From NCBI GenBank assembly GCA_002397345.1, contig DHAH01000072.1, positions 13,300 through 21,592 on the forward strand: a DNA stretch of 8,293 nucleotides. The letters run 5' to 3'. The position numbers and the translations under genes are program-made. The stretch is from Clostridiales bacterium UBA4959 (lineage in GTDB: Bacteria; Bacillota; Clostridia; Oscillospirales; CAG-272). Shown here piece after piece: positions 1 to 6,542 of the stretch. The notes under the pieces are model-generated. The model was not told the origin of the DNA, made no database searches, and saw nothing but the letters and a program-made list of their open reading frames with translations. The first letter of the stretch is position 1; every line of letters begins with the position of its first letter.

Positions 1-987
1 ATGTCCGTTATGGAGATGAGCCACCGCTCGGCAGATTTCGAGCCCATCATAGCCGACGCGGAGGGACTGCTACGTCGTATCATGAATATCCCCGACAATT
101 AAAAAGTGCTGTTCTTGCAGGGGGGCGCGTCAACCCAGTTTGCCGCCGTCCCGCTTAACCTGCTCACAGGTTCGGGCAAGGCGGATTATGTGGTAACCGG
201 TCAGTTTTCCAAGAAAGCCGCCGCTGAAGCAAAAAAATACGGCGATATACGTATCGTTGCCTCATCGGAAGATAAAAATAATACCTATATCCCAAAGCTC
301 ACCCGCGAGGACTTCCGCACCGACGCCGATTATGTCCACATTTGTTTTAACAACACCATTTACGGCACCAAGTGGGATTATATCCCCGACACCGGGAGCA
401 TCCCGCTGGTGGCGGACATGTCGTCATGCATTCTATCGGAGCCTGTCGATGTCAGCCGCTTCGGCGTTATCTACGCCGGCGCGCAAAAGAACATGGCGCC
501 CGCGGGTGTCACCGTTGTAATCGTGCGGGAGGACCTGCTCGGACACGCAAACAAACTGACCCCGTCGATGCTCGACTGGAAGATTGCCGCGGAAAATGAT
601 TCGATGTACAATACCCCTCCCTGCTATTCGATTTACATGCTGAAACTCGTCTGTGAATGGGTAGCCGAGCTGGGCGGGCTTAACGAGATGAAGAAGCGCA
701 ACGAAGAAAAAGCCGCGCTCCTTTATGATTACATCGACAGTCAAAATTATTACACCGCGCCCGCGGAAAAACCCTATCGTTCGATAATGAACGTCACATT
801 TATGACCGGCGTTGAAGCGCTGGACAAAAAATTCGCAAAAGAAGCCGAAGCCGCGGGTTTTAAAAATATCAAGGGTCACCGCTCGGTCGGCGGTATGAGG
901 GCGTCGATCTACAACGCAATGCCGCGTCAGGGATTGGTAGATTTGGTCGAATTTATGAAGAAATTCGCCGCCGCAAACGCGAAATAA
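1..987 (+). pseudogene. serC: Phosphoserine aminotransferase, interrupted by an in-frame TAA; 5' end outside window
   Basis: SerC is a PLP enzyme that converts 3-phosphohydroxypyruvate and glutamate to O-phosphoserine and 2-oxoglutarate in the cytoplasm. The frame is open from base 1 and begins with the SerC core motif [10 protein letters not shown], so roughly 30 N-terminal residues lie upstream of the window. At 100-102 a TAA interrupts the phrase IPDN*KVLFLQGGAS, where SerC proteins normally read IPDNYKVLFLQGGAS; one base change from TAT or TAC explains it. Downstream the frame is intact for 294 codons: GGAS phosphate-binding loop, the PLP lysine in GAQKN (codon 487-489), and the C-terminal GHRSVGGMRAS substrate site. 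Adding the missing N-terminus gives about 360 residues, the normal SerC length. A restart at the GTG at 106 has no Shine-Dalgarno and would lose the N-terminal part of the fold. Either a real nonsense mutation or a base-call error. It is followed by serA. Confidence 0.93.
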
Positions 988-1018
988 TTGAAACTGGGAC
1001 GGGGACGCGGAGGTACGC

Positions 1019-1042
1019 GCGGGGGTGGTACACCACCCCCGC
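1019..1042. repeat. GC-rich stem-loop after serC
   Basis: Perfect 10-bp stem, GCGGGGGTGG at 1019-1028 pairing with CCACCCCCGC at 1033-1042, with a TACA loop. A T-run (1062-1067) follows only about 20 bases later, so it is not a canonical rho-independent terminator, although it could attenuate or stabilise the serC-serA transcript. It resembles the other GC-rich hairpins placed between genes in this window. Confidence 0.7.
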
Positions 1043-1071
1043 ACCCCCGCCATTTGCGAGAATTTTTTAAA

Positions 1072-1148
1072 TTGTAGGGGTGGGGTTCCATCCCCACCCG
1101 GGATAAATCGCATTTTAAACGGTCGGGCATGGAAGCCCGACCCTACAA
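1072..1148. repeat. Composite inverted-repeat element made of two related hairpins
   Basis: Two hairpins of one family sit head to head. The left one has stem GGGTGGGG (1078-1085) / CCCCACCC (1092-1099) around TTCCAT. The right one has GGTCGGGC (1121-1128) / GCCCGACC (1135-1142) around ATGGAA, which is TTCCAT on the other strand. The outer ends TTGTAGGG (1072-1079) and CCCTACAA (1141-1148) are also inverted repeats. Stem bases differ between the two copies, yet pairing is kept in each. AGCCCGACCCTACA at 1134-1147 recurs exactly at 1157-1170 as a partial third copy. The layout resembles REP- or MITE-like intergenic elements; no transposase is present. Confidence 0.75.
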
Positions 1149-1202
1149 TATGATATAGCCCGACCCTACAGTAATAAATCTGATATTACGAGGAATAATT
1201 AA

Positions 1203-2369
1203 ATGTATAATATAAAACTGCTTAATAAAATCGCCAAAATCGGCACCGATAACTTTAATAAAAACAAATACACGCTCAGCGAAAATATTAACGACCCCGA
1301 CGCGGTGCTTGTACGCTCCGCAGACATGCACGCAGCGCCGCTCAACCCCTCGCTCAAGGCTATCGCCCGGGCGGGCGCGGGAGTCAACAACATCCCCGTC
1401 GACGAGTGCTCGAAGCGCGGTATCGTCGTGTTCAACACGCCGGGTGCAAACGCCAACGGCGTCAAGGAGCTTACCATAGCCAGCCTGCTGCTGGCGTCCC
1501 GCGATATTGTCGCCGGTATCTGCTGGGCAAACAGTCTGTGCGGTCAGGCGGGCGTTGCTAAAACTATTGAAACGGGCAAATCGAAGTTTGCCGGTTGCGA
1601 GCTTGAAGGCAGGACGCTGGGAGTTATCGGTCTGGGCGCTATCGGCGGCATGGTCGCAAACGCCGCCAAAGCTTTGGGCATGGAGGTCATCGGTTTTGAC
1701 CCATACATCACCGTCGACGCCGCATGGGGGCTGTCGCGCAGTGTCCGCCGCGCCTCTGGTTATGACGAGATTTACGCCTGCTCCGACTATATCACCGTGC
1801 ATGCGCCCGCGACCGCGGAAACCAAGGGCATGTTCTGCACCGCGTCTATCGCGAAGATGAAGGATGGTGTGCGCATTATCAACCTCAGCCGCGCGGATCT
1901 GGTCAACACCGCCGACATGCTTGCGGCGCTGTCGTCAGGCAAGGTCGCGCGTTATGTGACCGATTTCCCGACCGAGGAGCTTATCGACAAAGAGGGCGTG
2001 ATTGCAATCCCCCACCTCGGCGCATCCACAGCCGAGAGCGAAGACAACTGCGCCGTTATGGCTGTCCGTCAACTTGCCGAATTTTTGGAAAATGGCAATA
2101 TAAAGAACAGCGTCAACTATCCCGACACCTCGATGCCGCACGACGGCGACGCGCGCGTCTGCGTCATGCACGCCAACAAGCCCAATATGCTCAGCCAGAT
2201 CAGCTCTCTGATCTCCGCGCGCAATATAAACATCGAGAACATGATAAACCGTTCGCGCGGCGATTATGCCTACACGATCATCGAGATCACCGGTGAGGTG
2301 CCCTCCGGCGTCGCAGCCGAAATAGGCGCGATCGACGGCATCTACAACGTCAACTTAATAGTTAAATAA
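1203..2369 (+). CDS. serA: D-3-phosphoglycerate dehydrogenase with C-terminal ACT domain
   Basis: SerA is the first enzyme of serine synthesis: it oxidises 3-phosphoglycerate to 3-phosphohydroxypyruvate with NAD+. The 388-aa product fits the short clostridial/Bacteroides-type SerA. Visible parts are an N-terminal substrate-binding half (VLVRSADMH, then AGAGVNNIPV), a Rossmann NAD site GVIGLGAIGG near residues 140-150, the catalytic Arg in NLSRADLV, a Glu in TDFPTEE, the catalytic His in IPHLGAST, and a C-terminal ACT domain from about residue 318 (RVCVMHANKPNMLSQISSLI), the usual serine-sensing module. The ATG at 1203 has a GAGGA at 1190-1194 with 8-base spacing. It lies 215 bases after serC in the same direction, and the next two genes follow on the same strand. 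Feedback inhibition by serine through ACT is inferred from the family, not shown. Confidence 0.96.
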   Translation: MYNIKLLNKIAKIGTDNFNKNKYTLSENINDPDAVLVRSADMHAAPLNPSLKAIARAGAGVNNIPVDECSKRGIVVFNTPGANANGVKELTIASLLLASRDIVAGICWANSLCGQAGVAKTIETGKSKFAGCELEGRTLGVIGLGAIGGMVANAAKALGMEVIGFDPYITVDAAWGLSRSVRRASGYDEIYACSDYITVHAPATAETKGMFCTASIAKMKDGVRIINLSRADLVNTADMLAALSSGKVARYVTDFPTEELIDKEGVIAIPHLGASTAESEDNCAVMAVRQLAEFLENGNIKNSVNYPDTSMPHDGDARVCVMHANKPNMLSQISSLISARNINIENMINRSRGDYAYTIIEITGEVPSGVAAEIGAIDGIYNVNLIVK

Positions 2370-2376
2370 AAACAAA

Positions 2377-2405
2377 GGAGCGGGAGCGTCGGACGCTTCC
2401 GCTCC
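2377..2405. other. Long stem-loop immediately after serA
   Basis: A 13-bp stem with one G-T wobble: 2377-2389 (GGAGCGGGAGCGT) pairs with 2393-2405 (ACGCTTCCGCTCC), loop CGG. On the plus strand there is no U-tract after it (CTCACTGATG follows), so read-through into the next gene is expected. The A-rich stretch before it (2365-2376) would become a U-tract in a minus-strand transcript. Possible roles are mRNA 3'-end protection or partial attenuation within the cluster. Confidence 0.7.
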
Positions 2406-2414
2406 CTCACTGAT

Positions 2415-2454
2415 GATACAATTTGCGGGAGCTGTATCTCCGCAGCTTTGTATC
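2415..2454 (+). other. Imperfect hairpin just upstream of the PHP gene
   Basis: GATACAA (2415-2421) pairs with TTGTATC (2448-2454), and an inner arm GCGGGAG (from 2425) pairs with CTCCGC (2438-2443) with one bulge. The structure ends a few bases before the Shine-Dalgarno of the PHP gene (2458-2464), so it could influence its translation. It matches no riboswitch class that I recognise. Confidence 0.45.
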
Positions 2455-2471
2455 CACAAGAGGACTATAAT

Positions 2472-3146
2472 TTGAACATTTACAAATACGAAACTCATAT
2501 GCACTGCTCGGAATCGAGCGGGTGCGCGCATAACACAGGCGCGGAGATGGCTGATTATTACAAAAGGCTCGGCTATACGGGCATAATTGTGACCGACCAT
2601 GTATTCCCAAACGCCCGCTTCGCCGAAAGTCAGGCTTCGCTCGACGCCTTCGTCGACCGCATTTCCGCGGGTTATCGCGCCTGCAAGGCGCGGGGCGATG
2701 AAATCGGACTGGATGTTTTCCCCGGCTGGGAATACGGCGCGGGTCACACGCACCTGCTTATCTACGGGCTTAACCATAGCTGGCATCGTGACAACCCAGA
2801 ATCCATGACATGGGACGCCGCGACCTATCTCGACCGTGTGCGCGCCGACGGCGCTTTTATCGTTCACGCCCACCCCTTTCGCGAGGGTACGGAGCCGGTG
2901 CGGCTGTTCCCTTCGCGCACTGACGCGGTCGAGGTGTTGAACGCCTCGCACACTGAAGCGCCCGACCGTCGCGCGGAAGCATACGCGGAAATGTACGGGC
3001 TGGCGCACAGCGCCGGATCGGACTGTCACTGGGTAGACGCAAAGCGGTTGTGCGGCGTTTCATCCGAAAGCAGACTCGCTTCAATAAACGATTTTATTAA
3101 CTCGATAAAATCGGGCGGCGGCACAATATTCGACGATAAATTTTAA
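2472..3146 (+). CDS. PHP-domain metal-dependent phosphoesterase
   Basis: The 224-aa product is a single PHP domain, a polymerase/histidinol-phosphatase-type trinuclear metal hydrolase. Metal ligands can be read in order: HMH (H9, H11), TDH (D42, H43), WEYGAGHTH (E87, H94), VHAHPF (H132, H134), E154, and GSDCH (D184, H186). This is a full set, so activity is expected. I chose the TTG at 2472 because AAGAGGA (2458-2464) lies 7 bases upstream and because it gives MNIYKYETHMHC, a normal PHP start. A TTG at 2448 would add eight residues but lies inside a hairpin and lacks a ribosome site. It sits about 100 bases after serA and 8 bases before the next gene. The substrate is unknown; a phosphoserine phosphatase role is a context-based guess, and histidinol-phosphatase or nucleotide phosphoesterase activity is equally open. 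Confidence 0.9.
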   Translation: MNIYKYETHMHCSESSGCAHNTGAEMADYYKRLGYTGIIVTDHVFPNARFAESQASLDAFVDRISAGYRACKARGDEIGLDVFPGWEYGAGHTHLLIYGLNHSWHRDNPESMTWDAATYLDRVRADGAFIVHAHPFREGTEPVRLFPSRTDAVEVLNASHTEAPDRRAEAYAEMYGLAHSAGSDCHWVDAKRLCGVSSESRLASINDFINSIKSGGGTIFDDKF

Positions 3147-3154
3147 AAAATCAT

Positions 3155-5200
3155 ATGCAAACAACCTATGTTCTGGGCATCGATACGGGCGGAACCTATA
3201 CAGACGCCATGATATATAAATTTACCGATGACGATAACGATGTAATCGCCGCGGCTAAGTCGCTTACTACTAAAAATAATTTGTGCGACGGTATCACCGC
3301 CGCTGTAAAAGCGCTCGACAATGCGCTTTTACAGCGGGTAAGCCGCGTCGCGCTGTCCACAACGCTGGCGACCAACGCCTGTGTCGAGGGACGCGGCGGA
3401 CGCTGCGGTCTGATCCTTATCGGCGGCGATAAAAATGTGTGGACGGCGCGCAGAACCGAATTCAGCCTGCCGCCGACAGCCGAGATTTGCTTTTTGGACG
3501 GTCGCATCAACCTTGACGGCAATGTCGCGGAGGAGTTCGACCCCGACGCGCGTGAAAAAATCTCGTCGCTGCTGTCGGCGACGCCCTGTGTCGCTATATC
3601 GGGTATGCTCTCGGTACGCAACCCCGCTCATGAATACGCCGTACGCGATTTGGTGACGGAATTGGGCGGCGTTTCGGTATGCAGCCGCGATGTCGCGCCC
3701 GAAGAATTAAATTATTTACGCCGCGCGTCAACCGCGCTGTTAAACGCGCGGCTGCTACCTGTCATCGGGGAATTTCTCACCGCAGTAAAACAATCGCTTT
3801 GGGGATTGGGCGTCAACGCTCCTATTTGCGTGGTACGCAGCGACGGCAGCCTGATGAGCGAGGAATTCGCTATGCTCCGCCCGGTCGAAACGCTGCTCTC
3901 CGGTCCGACCGCGAGTGTTGTCGGCGCTATGAACCTTGTGGGCGGCGGCGGTGTCATTGACAACGCCGTCATCGCCGATATTGGCGGTACAACAACCGAT
4001 CTGGCGCTCGCCGAAGGCGGTATCCCGGTAAAAACCGGCGCGGGGATTGAGATCGGCAACTGGAAAACCAGCGTTTCGTCCACCTATATCGACACTTTCG
4101 GTTTGGGCGGCGACAGCCGGGTTATTATAGACCGCGACGCACGGCTCACAAATTGCACGGATAAATTTCCCGCGCCGTTTGTCCTCAAAGAAGAGCGCGT
4201 CGTGCCGTTGTGCGTATTGGCTGCGCGTCATCCGAACGTGGTCGAGGCGCTGCGAGGGCTGGCGGAGTATAAATATCAGGGCTTGTCCCGCCGTTATGAG
4301 CTGCTCGAACTTGTGAAATATCCATCGGATGTCGAACTGTCCGACCGCGAACTTGAGATTTGCGGCCTGCTGCAGGGCGGTCCGCTGACATTACCCGATA
4401 TAGCTGAGCGGGCTGGAATTGAGTTATTATCGATGGATACGAACCGGCTCGAGACACGCGGATATGTTATCCGTTCGGGCTTTACTCCGACCGACGCCAT
4501 GCATATTCTGGGTTTATTCCGCGAGTTCAACGTCGAAGCGTCGTTTTTGGGCGCGCGTTACTTCGAGCGACATACCGGACTTGATCCAGAAGCGTTCGCG
4601 CGCGCTGTGATTGACATGGCATCGTTTAAATTTTACTCGGGCATCGTCAAACTGTGCGCCCGGCGTTATATCGGGGGGTTCTGCACCGGAGCCGCGTTTG
4701 ACGTGTTATTACATACCGCGTGGGAAAGCGATGAAGCTTGTGTATTCCGACCGGCGTTTTTTTCGTCGGCTGTGCTGGTCGGCGTTGGCGCTCCCACCGC
4801 GGTTATCGCGGGTAAAGCTGCCGAAAAGCTGGGGATGCGGCTTGTTATCCCGCCTCTCGCCGGCATTGCCAACGCGGTGGGAACCGCTGTATGCACCGTG
4901 AGGTGCGAGGTCGGCGTTTTCATCCGACCGTCGTTCGACAATACGGGTGTGGGCGGCTATATTGTAATGGGCGGCAGCGAAAACGCGATGTTCGACGATT
5001 ACGACGCGGCGCTCGCCTGCGCGAAGTATCAGGCTGAATCCTTGGCAAGAGCCAGCGCGCTGCAGCGCGGGTTAACCGGCAAAATTACGGTGACGTTTAA
5101 CGAAGAAAAACATGATTCAACCGCGGCTACCGAGTCCGGTCAGATAACGGTCGAGCTGGGCGCGAGAATTACCGCCATCGCCCGCGCCGCCGAAGTATAA
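3155..5200 (+). CDS. Hydantoinase/oxoprolinase family protein (HyuA-like) with internal winged-helix-like segment
   Basis: A 681-aa protein of the hydantoinase A / 5-oxoprolinase family, which has an actin-like ATPase fold and performs ATP-dependent ring opening. The phosphate-1 motif GIDTGGTYTD is at residues 8-17, STTLATNACVEGRGG near 68-82, phosphate-2 DIGGTTTDLAL at 275-285, GLGGDS near 316, GVGAP near 543, and PPLAGIANAVGTAV near 566-579. Residues about 393-445 (LSDRELEICGLLQGGPLT, then DIAERAG and LETRGYVIRSGFTPTDA) look like a winged helix-turn-helix inside the enzyme. It starts 8 bases after the PHP stop; the ATG has no clear Shine-Dalgarno but gives the expected N-terminus, so coupling to the PHP gene is likely. 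No HyuB partner follows, so this may be a stand-alone version. The true substrate and any link to serine metabolism are unknown. Confidence 0.88.
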   Translation: MQTTYVLGIDTGGTYTDAMIYKFTDDDNDVIAAAKSLTTKNNLCDGITAAVKALDNALLQRVSRVALSTTLATNACVEGRGGRCGLILIGGDKNVWTARRTEFSLPPTAEICFLDGRINLDGNVAEEFDPDAREKISSLLSATPCVAISGMLSVRNPAHEYAVRDLVTELGGVSVCSRDVAPEELNYLRRASTALLNARLLPVIGEFLTAVKQSLWGLGVNAPICVVRSDGSLMSEEFAMLRPVETLLSGPTASVVGAMNLVGGGGVIDNAVIADIGGTTTDLALAEGGIPVKTGAGIEIGNWKTSVSSTYIDTFGLGGDSRVIIDRDARLTNCTDKFPAPFVLKEERVVPLCVLAARHPNVVEALRGLAEYKYQGLSRRYELLELVKYPSDVELSDRELEICGLLQGGPLTLPDIAERAGIELLSMDTNRLETRGYVIRSGFTPTDAMHILGLFREFNVEASFLGARYFERHTGLDPEAFARAVIDMASFKFYSGIVKLCARRYIGGFCTGAAFDVLLHTAWESDEACVFRPAFFSSAVLVGVGAPTAVIAGKAAEKLGMRLVIPPLAGIANAVGTAVCTVRCEVGVFIRPSFDNTGVGGYIVMGGSENAMFDDYDAALACAKYQAESLARASALQRGLTGKITVTFNEEKHDSTAATESGQITVELGARITAIARAAEV

Positions 5201-5220
5201 ATAGCAAGCGAAAAATACGC

Positions 5221-5254
5221 GTGGGGGGATATGATGCCCCCCACACACTTTTGG
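5221..5254 (+). terminator. Rho-independent terminator of the ser-PHP-HyuA cluster
   Basis: An 8-bp GC-rich stem, GTGGGGGG (5221-5228) with CCCCCCAC (5237-5244), and an 8-base loop. A short T-run (5249-5252) follows. It lies 20 bases after the HyuA-like stop codon and between convergent genes, so it may also serve the leftward gene ending at 5268, although no T-run is visible on that side. Confidence 0.7.
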
Positions 5255-5267
5255 ATTATTATCAATC

Positions 5268-5570
5268 TCATTCCATATACTTCAGTTCACGCACACCCGA
5301 CTCGATCAGCGCGCGTATTTCATCGGTATCGTCGCTCCGGTTTATTTTAATCCCGCGCGCCGCCAGCGCCCGCGTTACATAATCATATTTATCCTTACCA
5401 TGTCCCGAACCGTATATTTGTTCCGCCGCAAGCACGTAAACGCGCGCAAGTTCTGCGGTTCGCGCGCGCCGTTGCGCGGTGAGCGCCGCCCTGACACAAG
5501 GTATTACCAGCAGCGCGATGAGCACACTGCTCGCCGCAGCCACGATATACGCAATCGTAATAAAATCCAT
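5268..5570 (-). CDS. LLH-family phage-holin-like small membrane protein
   Basis: About 100 aa with an N-terminal membrane span (MDFITIAYIVAAASSVLIAL and onward to about residue 30) followed by a basic, helical soluble part. The C-terminal half has the pattern of LLH-type holins: AEQIYGSGHGKDKYDYV, then an IRALIESGVREL tail. Holins of this type form membrane lesions in phage lysis, but solitary copies are common in clostridial chromosomes and their role there is unclear. I prefer the ATG at 5570: it starts right at the membrane segment and is preceded by GGGG about 7 bases away. The ATG at 5588 would add MIWGNR and has no better ribosome site. No phage structural, lysin or integrase gene is nearby. 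A terminator separates it from the sigma operon upstream; I see no convincing promoter in between. Confidence 0.75.
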   Translation of the reverse strand: MDFITIAYIVAAASSVLIALLVIPCVRAALTAQRRARTAELARVYVLAAEQIYGSGHGKDKYDYVTRALAARGIKINRSDDTDEIRALIESGVRELKYME

Positions 5571-5635
5571 TCTATTACCCCATATCATTTATGTTTTTTA
5601 TATCCATATGCAGCGCAATGGTATAAAAATACCGC

Positions 5636-5668
5636 AAAAAACAACAGGCTGGGTTTTACCCAGCCTGT
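5636..5668 (-). terminator. Strong rho-independent terminator of the sigma-factor operon
   Basis: A perfect 11-bp stem, ACAGGCTGGGT (5644-5654) with ACCCAGCCTGT (5658-5668). Read on the minus strand it is followed by TGTTTTTT (5643-5636), a classic U-tract. It lies 6 bases beyond the stop of the 91-aa membrane protein gene, so it ends the four-gene operon and sets the holin-like gene apart. Confidence 0.9.
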
Positions 5669-5673
5669 ATAAT

Positions 5674-5949
5674 TTAATTATGCGAATAGAAACCCCTTGG
5701 CTCAATTTCGCGCATCAGGCGCGACGGCGACAGCACACCAGCCAGCGATTTTGCCGCGCGCGCTTCCATACCCGCTTTACATGTCGCGTGGATAAACGCG
5801 CGGCGCGTTATCCGCCACTTTATCCACACATATAAAGCCCAAAACGGCAGTAGAAGCAGTATAATAAAAAGTTTTAATATTATAAACACCCAGCGGAAAA
5901 CCTTCTTCACACCGCTCTCCCCCGTCGCAAATAATCCGAAGTCAGTCAT
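5674..5949 (-). CDS. Small single-span membrane protein in sigma-factor operon
   Basis: A 91-aa protein that I cannot assign to a named family. Residues about 17-45 form one long hydrophobic segment (FRWVFIILKLFIILLLLPFW and onward, with a lysine in its middle). A strongly basic stretch follows (KWRITRRA), then a soluble tail of some 40 residues, so the C-terminal part is probably cytoplasmic. The start codon overlaps the stop of the upstream gene in an ATGA (5946-5949), which implies translational coupling. Being last in an ECF sigma/anti-sigma operon, it could be a membrane anchor or sensor for the soluble anti-sigma factor; this is inference from position only. Confidence 0.8.
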   Translation of the reverse strand: MTDFGLFATGESGVKKVFRWVFIILKLFIILLLLPFWALYVWIKWRITRRAFIHATCKAGMEARAAKSLAGVLSPSRLMREIEPRGFYSHN

Positions 5950-6194
5950 TCTTTTTTGGTCGCCGCGCCCGCGATATCCTTAAGCGAAAGCATGTAATCT
6001 TTCGCCATTTTAATCGCCTCATCGGCGGGAATGCCGGCTTCAACCAATTCGCGGTAGAGGCTGCCGACCGCCTTACCCATGTTGGCGCCCGATTCCGCGG
6101 AATAGAGCGTGCCGATCAATTTAGTAATTAAATTCGGCACCTTTTCCGACACAGTGTCAAGTATATCGCCTAAATCTTTCATATCTTCGTTCAT
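5946..6194 (-). CDS. Small helical protein of unknown function in sigma-factor operon
   Basis: An 82-aa acidic-then-basic protein with no signal peptide, membrane span or cysteine. It is predicted by eye to be mostly amphipathic helix: DLGDILDTVSEKVPNLITKL, then a middle part with GANMGKAVGSLYRELVEAG, then IPADEAIKMAKDYMLSL and a lysine-rich end. A GGAGGA Shine-Dalgarno lies 10 bases upstream of the ATG at 6194. It starts 21 bases after the anti-sigma stop, and its TGA overlaps the next ATG by 4 bases, so it is clearly part of the operon. I have the impression that similar short proteins occur in clostridial genomes, but I know of no assigned function. It may bind the membrane partner or the anti-sigma factor. 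Confidence 0.82.
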   Translation of the reverse strand: MNEDMKDLGDILDTVSEKVPNLITKLIGTLYSAESGANMGKAVGSLYRELVEAGIPADEAIKMAKDYMLSLKDIAGAATKKE

Positions 6195-6215
6195 TGCGGT
6201 ATAATCCTCCGTTAA

Positions 6216-6542
6216 TTATATTTGCGCCAGACGTACAGCCTTGCGCGTTATTGTGAATGCGTCAATGACAATTTCGACCGCTTGGGTCAGTGTTTCGATA
6301 GCGCCTGTTGATTCTTCCGGTGCATCCTTGGATTCGGGAAACTCGAAACGCGCGAATGCTTCGTCCGGTTCGGGGAACGCTTCTTCACAGGCACGGACAA
6401 TTTTCAACGCCGCGGCAGCTTCAATGCGGCAATTTTTACAGCCGGCGAGATGCGCCATTACCGCCGCTCTACCCTGCGCGTCCAGCCCGCCGCCAAAATA
6501 GAGGGGCAGCAGTTCTGTCACTTCTTCGCAGTTATAGTCCAT
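6216..6542 (-). CDS. Soluble zinc-binding anti-sigma factor (zf-HC2 type)
   Basis: A 108-aa protein that begins MDYNCEEVTELLPLYF and carries the ZAS zinc motif H31-x3-C35-x2-C38 (AHLAGCKNC), with Cys5 as a probable fourth ligand. This family clamps its partner ECF sigma factor until a signal releases it. No membrane span is visible after the zinc domain, unlike many anti-sigma factors; the rest is an acidic linker (residues about 55-80) and a C-terminal helix. The ATG at 6542 lies inside the last codons of the sigma gene (11-bp overlap) and has a strong GGGGAGGG ribosome site about 5 bases upstream. The frame is open farther upstream to 6794, but that part is only a shadow of the sigma gene. 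Sequestration of the neighbouring sigma factor is inferred from family and position. Confidence 0.9.
   Translation of the reverse strand: MDYNCEEVTELLPLYFGGGLDAQGRAAVMAHLAGCKNCRIEAAAALKIVRACEEAFPEPDEAFARFEFPESKDAPEESTGAIETLTQAVEIVIDAFTITRKAVRLAQI

Noticed and set aside
100..102. Alternative genetic code or stop-codon recoding in serC
   Set aside because: TAA is used as the normal stop of serA, the HyuA-like gene, the sigma and anti-sigma genes and others. Selenocysteine and pyrrolysine use TGA and TAG, not TAA.
106..987. Separate 293-aa gene starting at GTG 106
   Set aside because: The frame is continuous with typical SerC sequence upstream of the TAA, there is no ribosome site before the GTG, and the N-terminal part of the SerC fold would be missing. 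It is the 3' part of the broken serC.
433..1113. Long minus-strand open frame opposite serC, and similar ones opposite serA, PHP and HyuA-like genes
   Set aside because: They are low-complexity Arg/Ala-rich shadows of GC-rich codons with no recognisable motif, lying opposite clearly conserved genes.
1072..1170. CRISPR array from repeated GC-rich units
   Set aside because: Copies are in mixed orientation, differ in sequence and are not spaced by unique spacers of even length.
2448..2471. Upstream TTG start of the PHP protein
   Set aside because: It lies in the arm of a hairpin, has no ribosome site and adds eight residues not expected before the first PHP motif.
5268..5949. Prophage remnant
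   Set aside because: Only a holin-like gene is present, with no integrase, lysin, structural gene or attachment-site repeats nearby.
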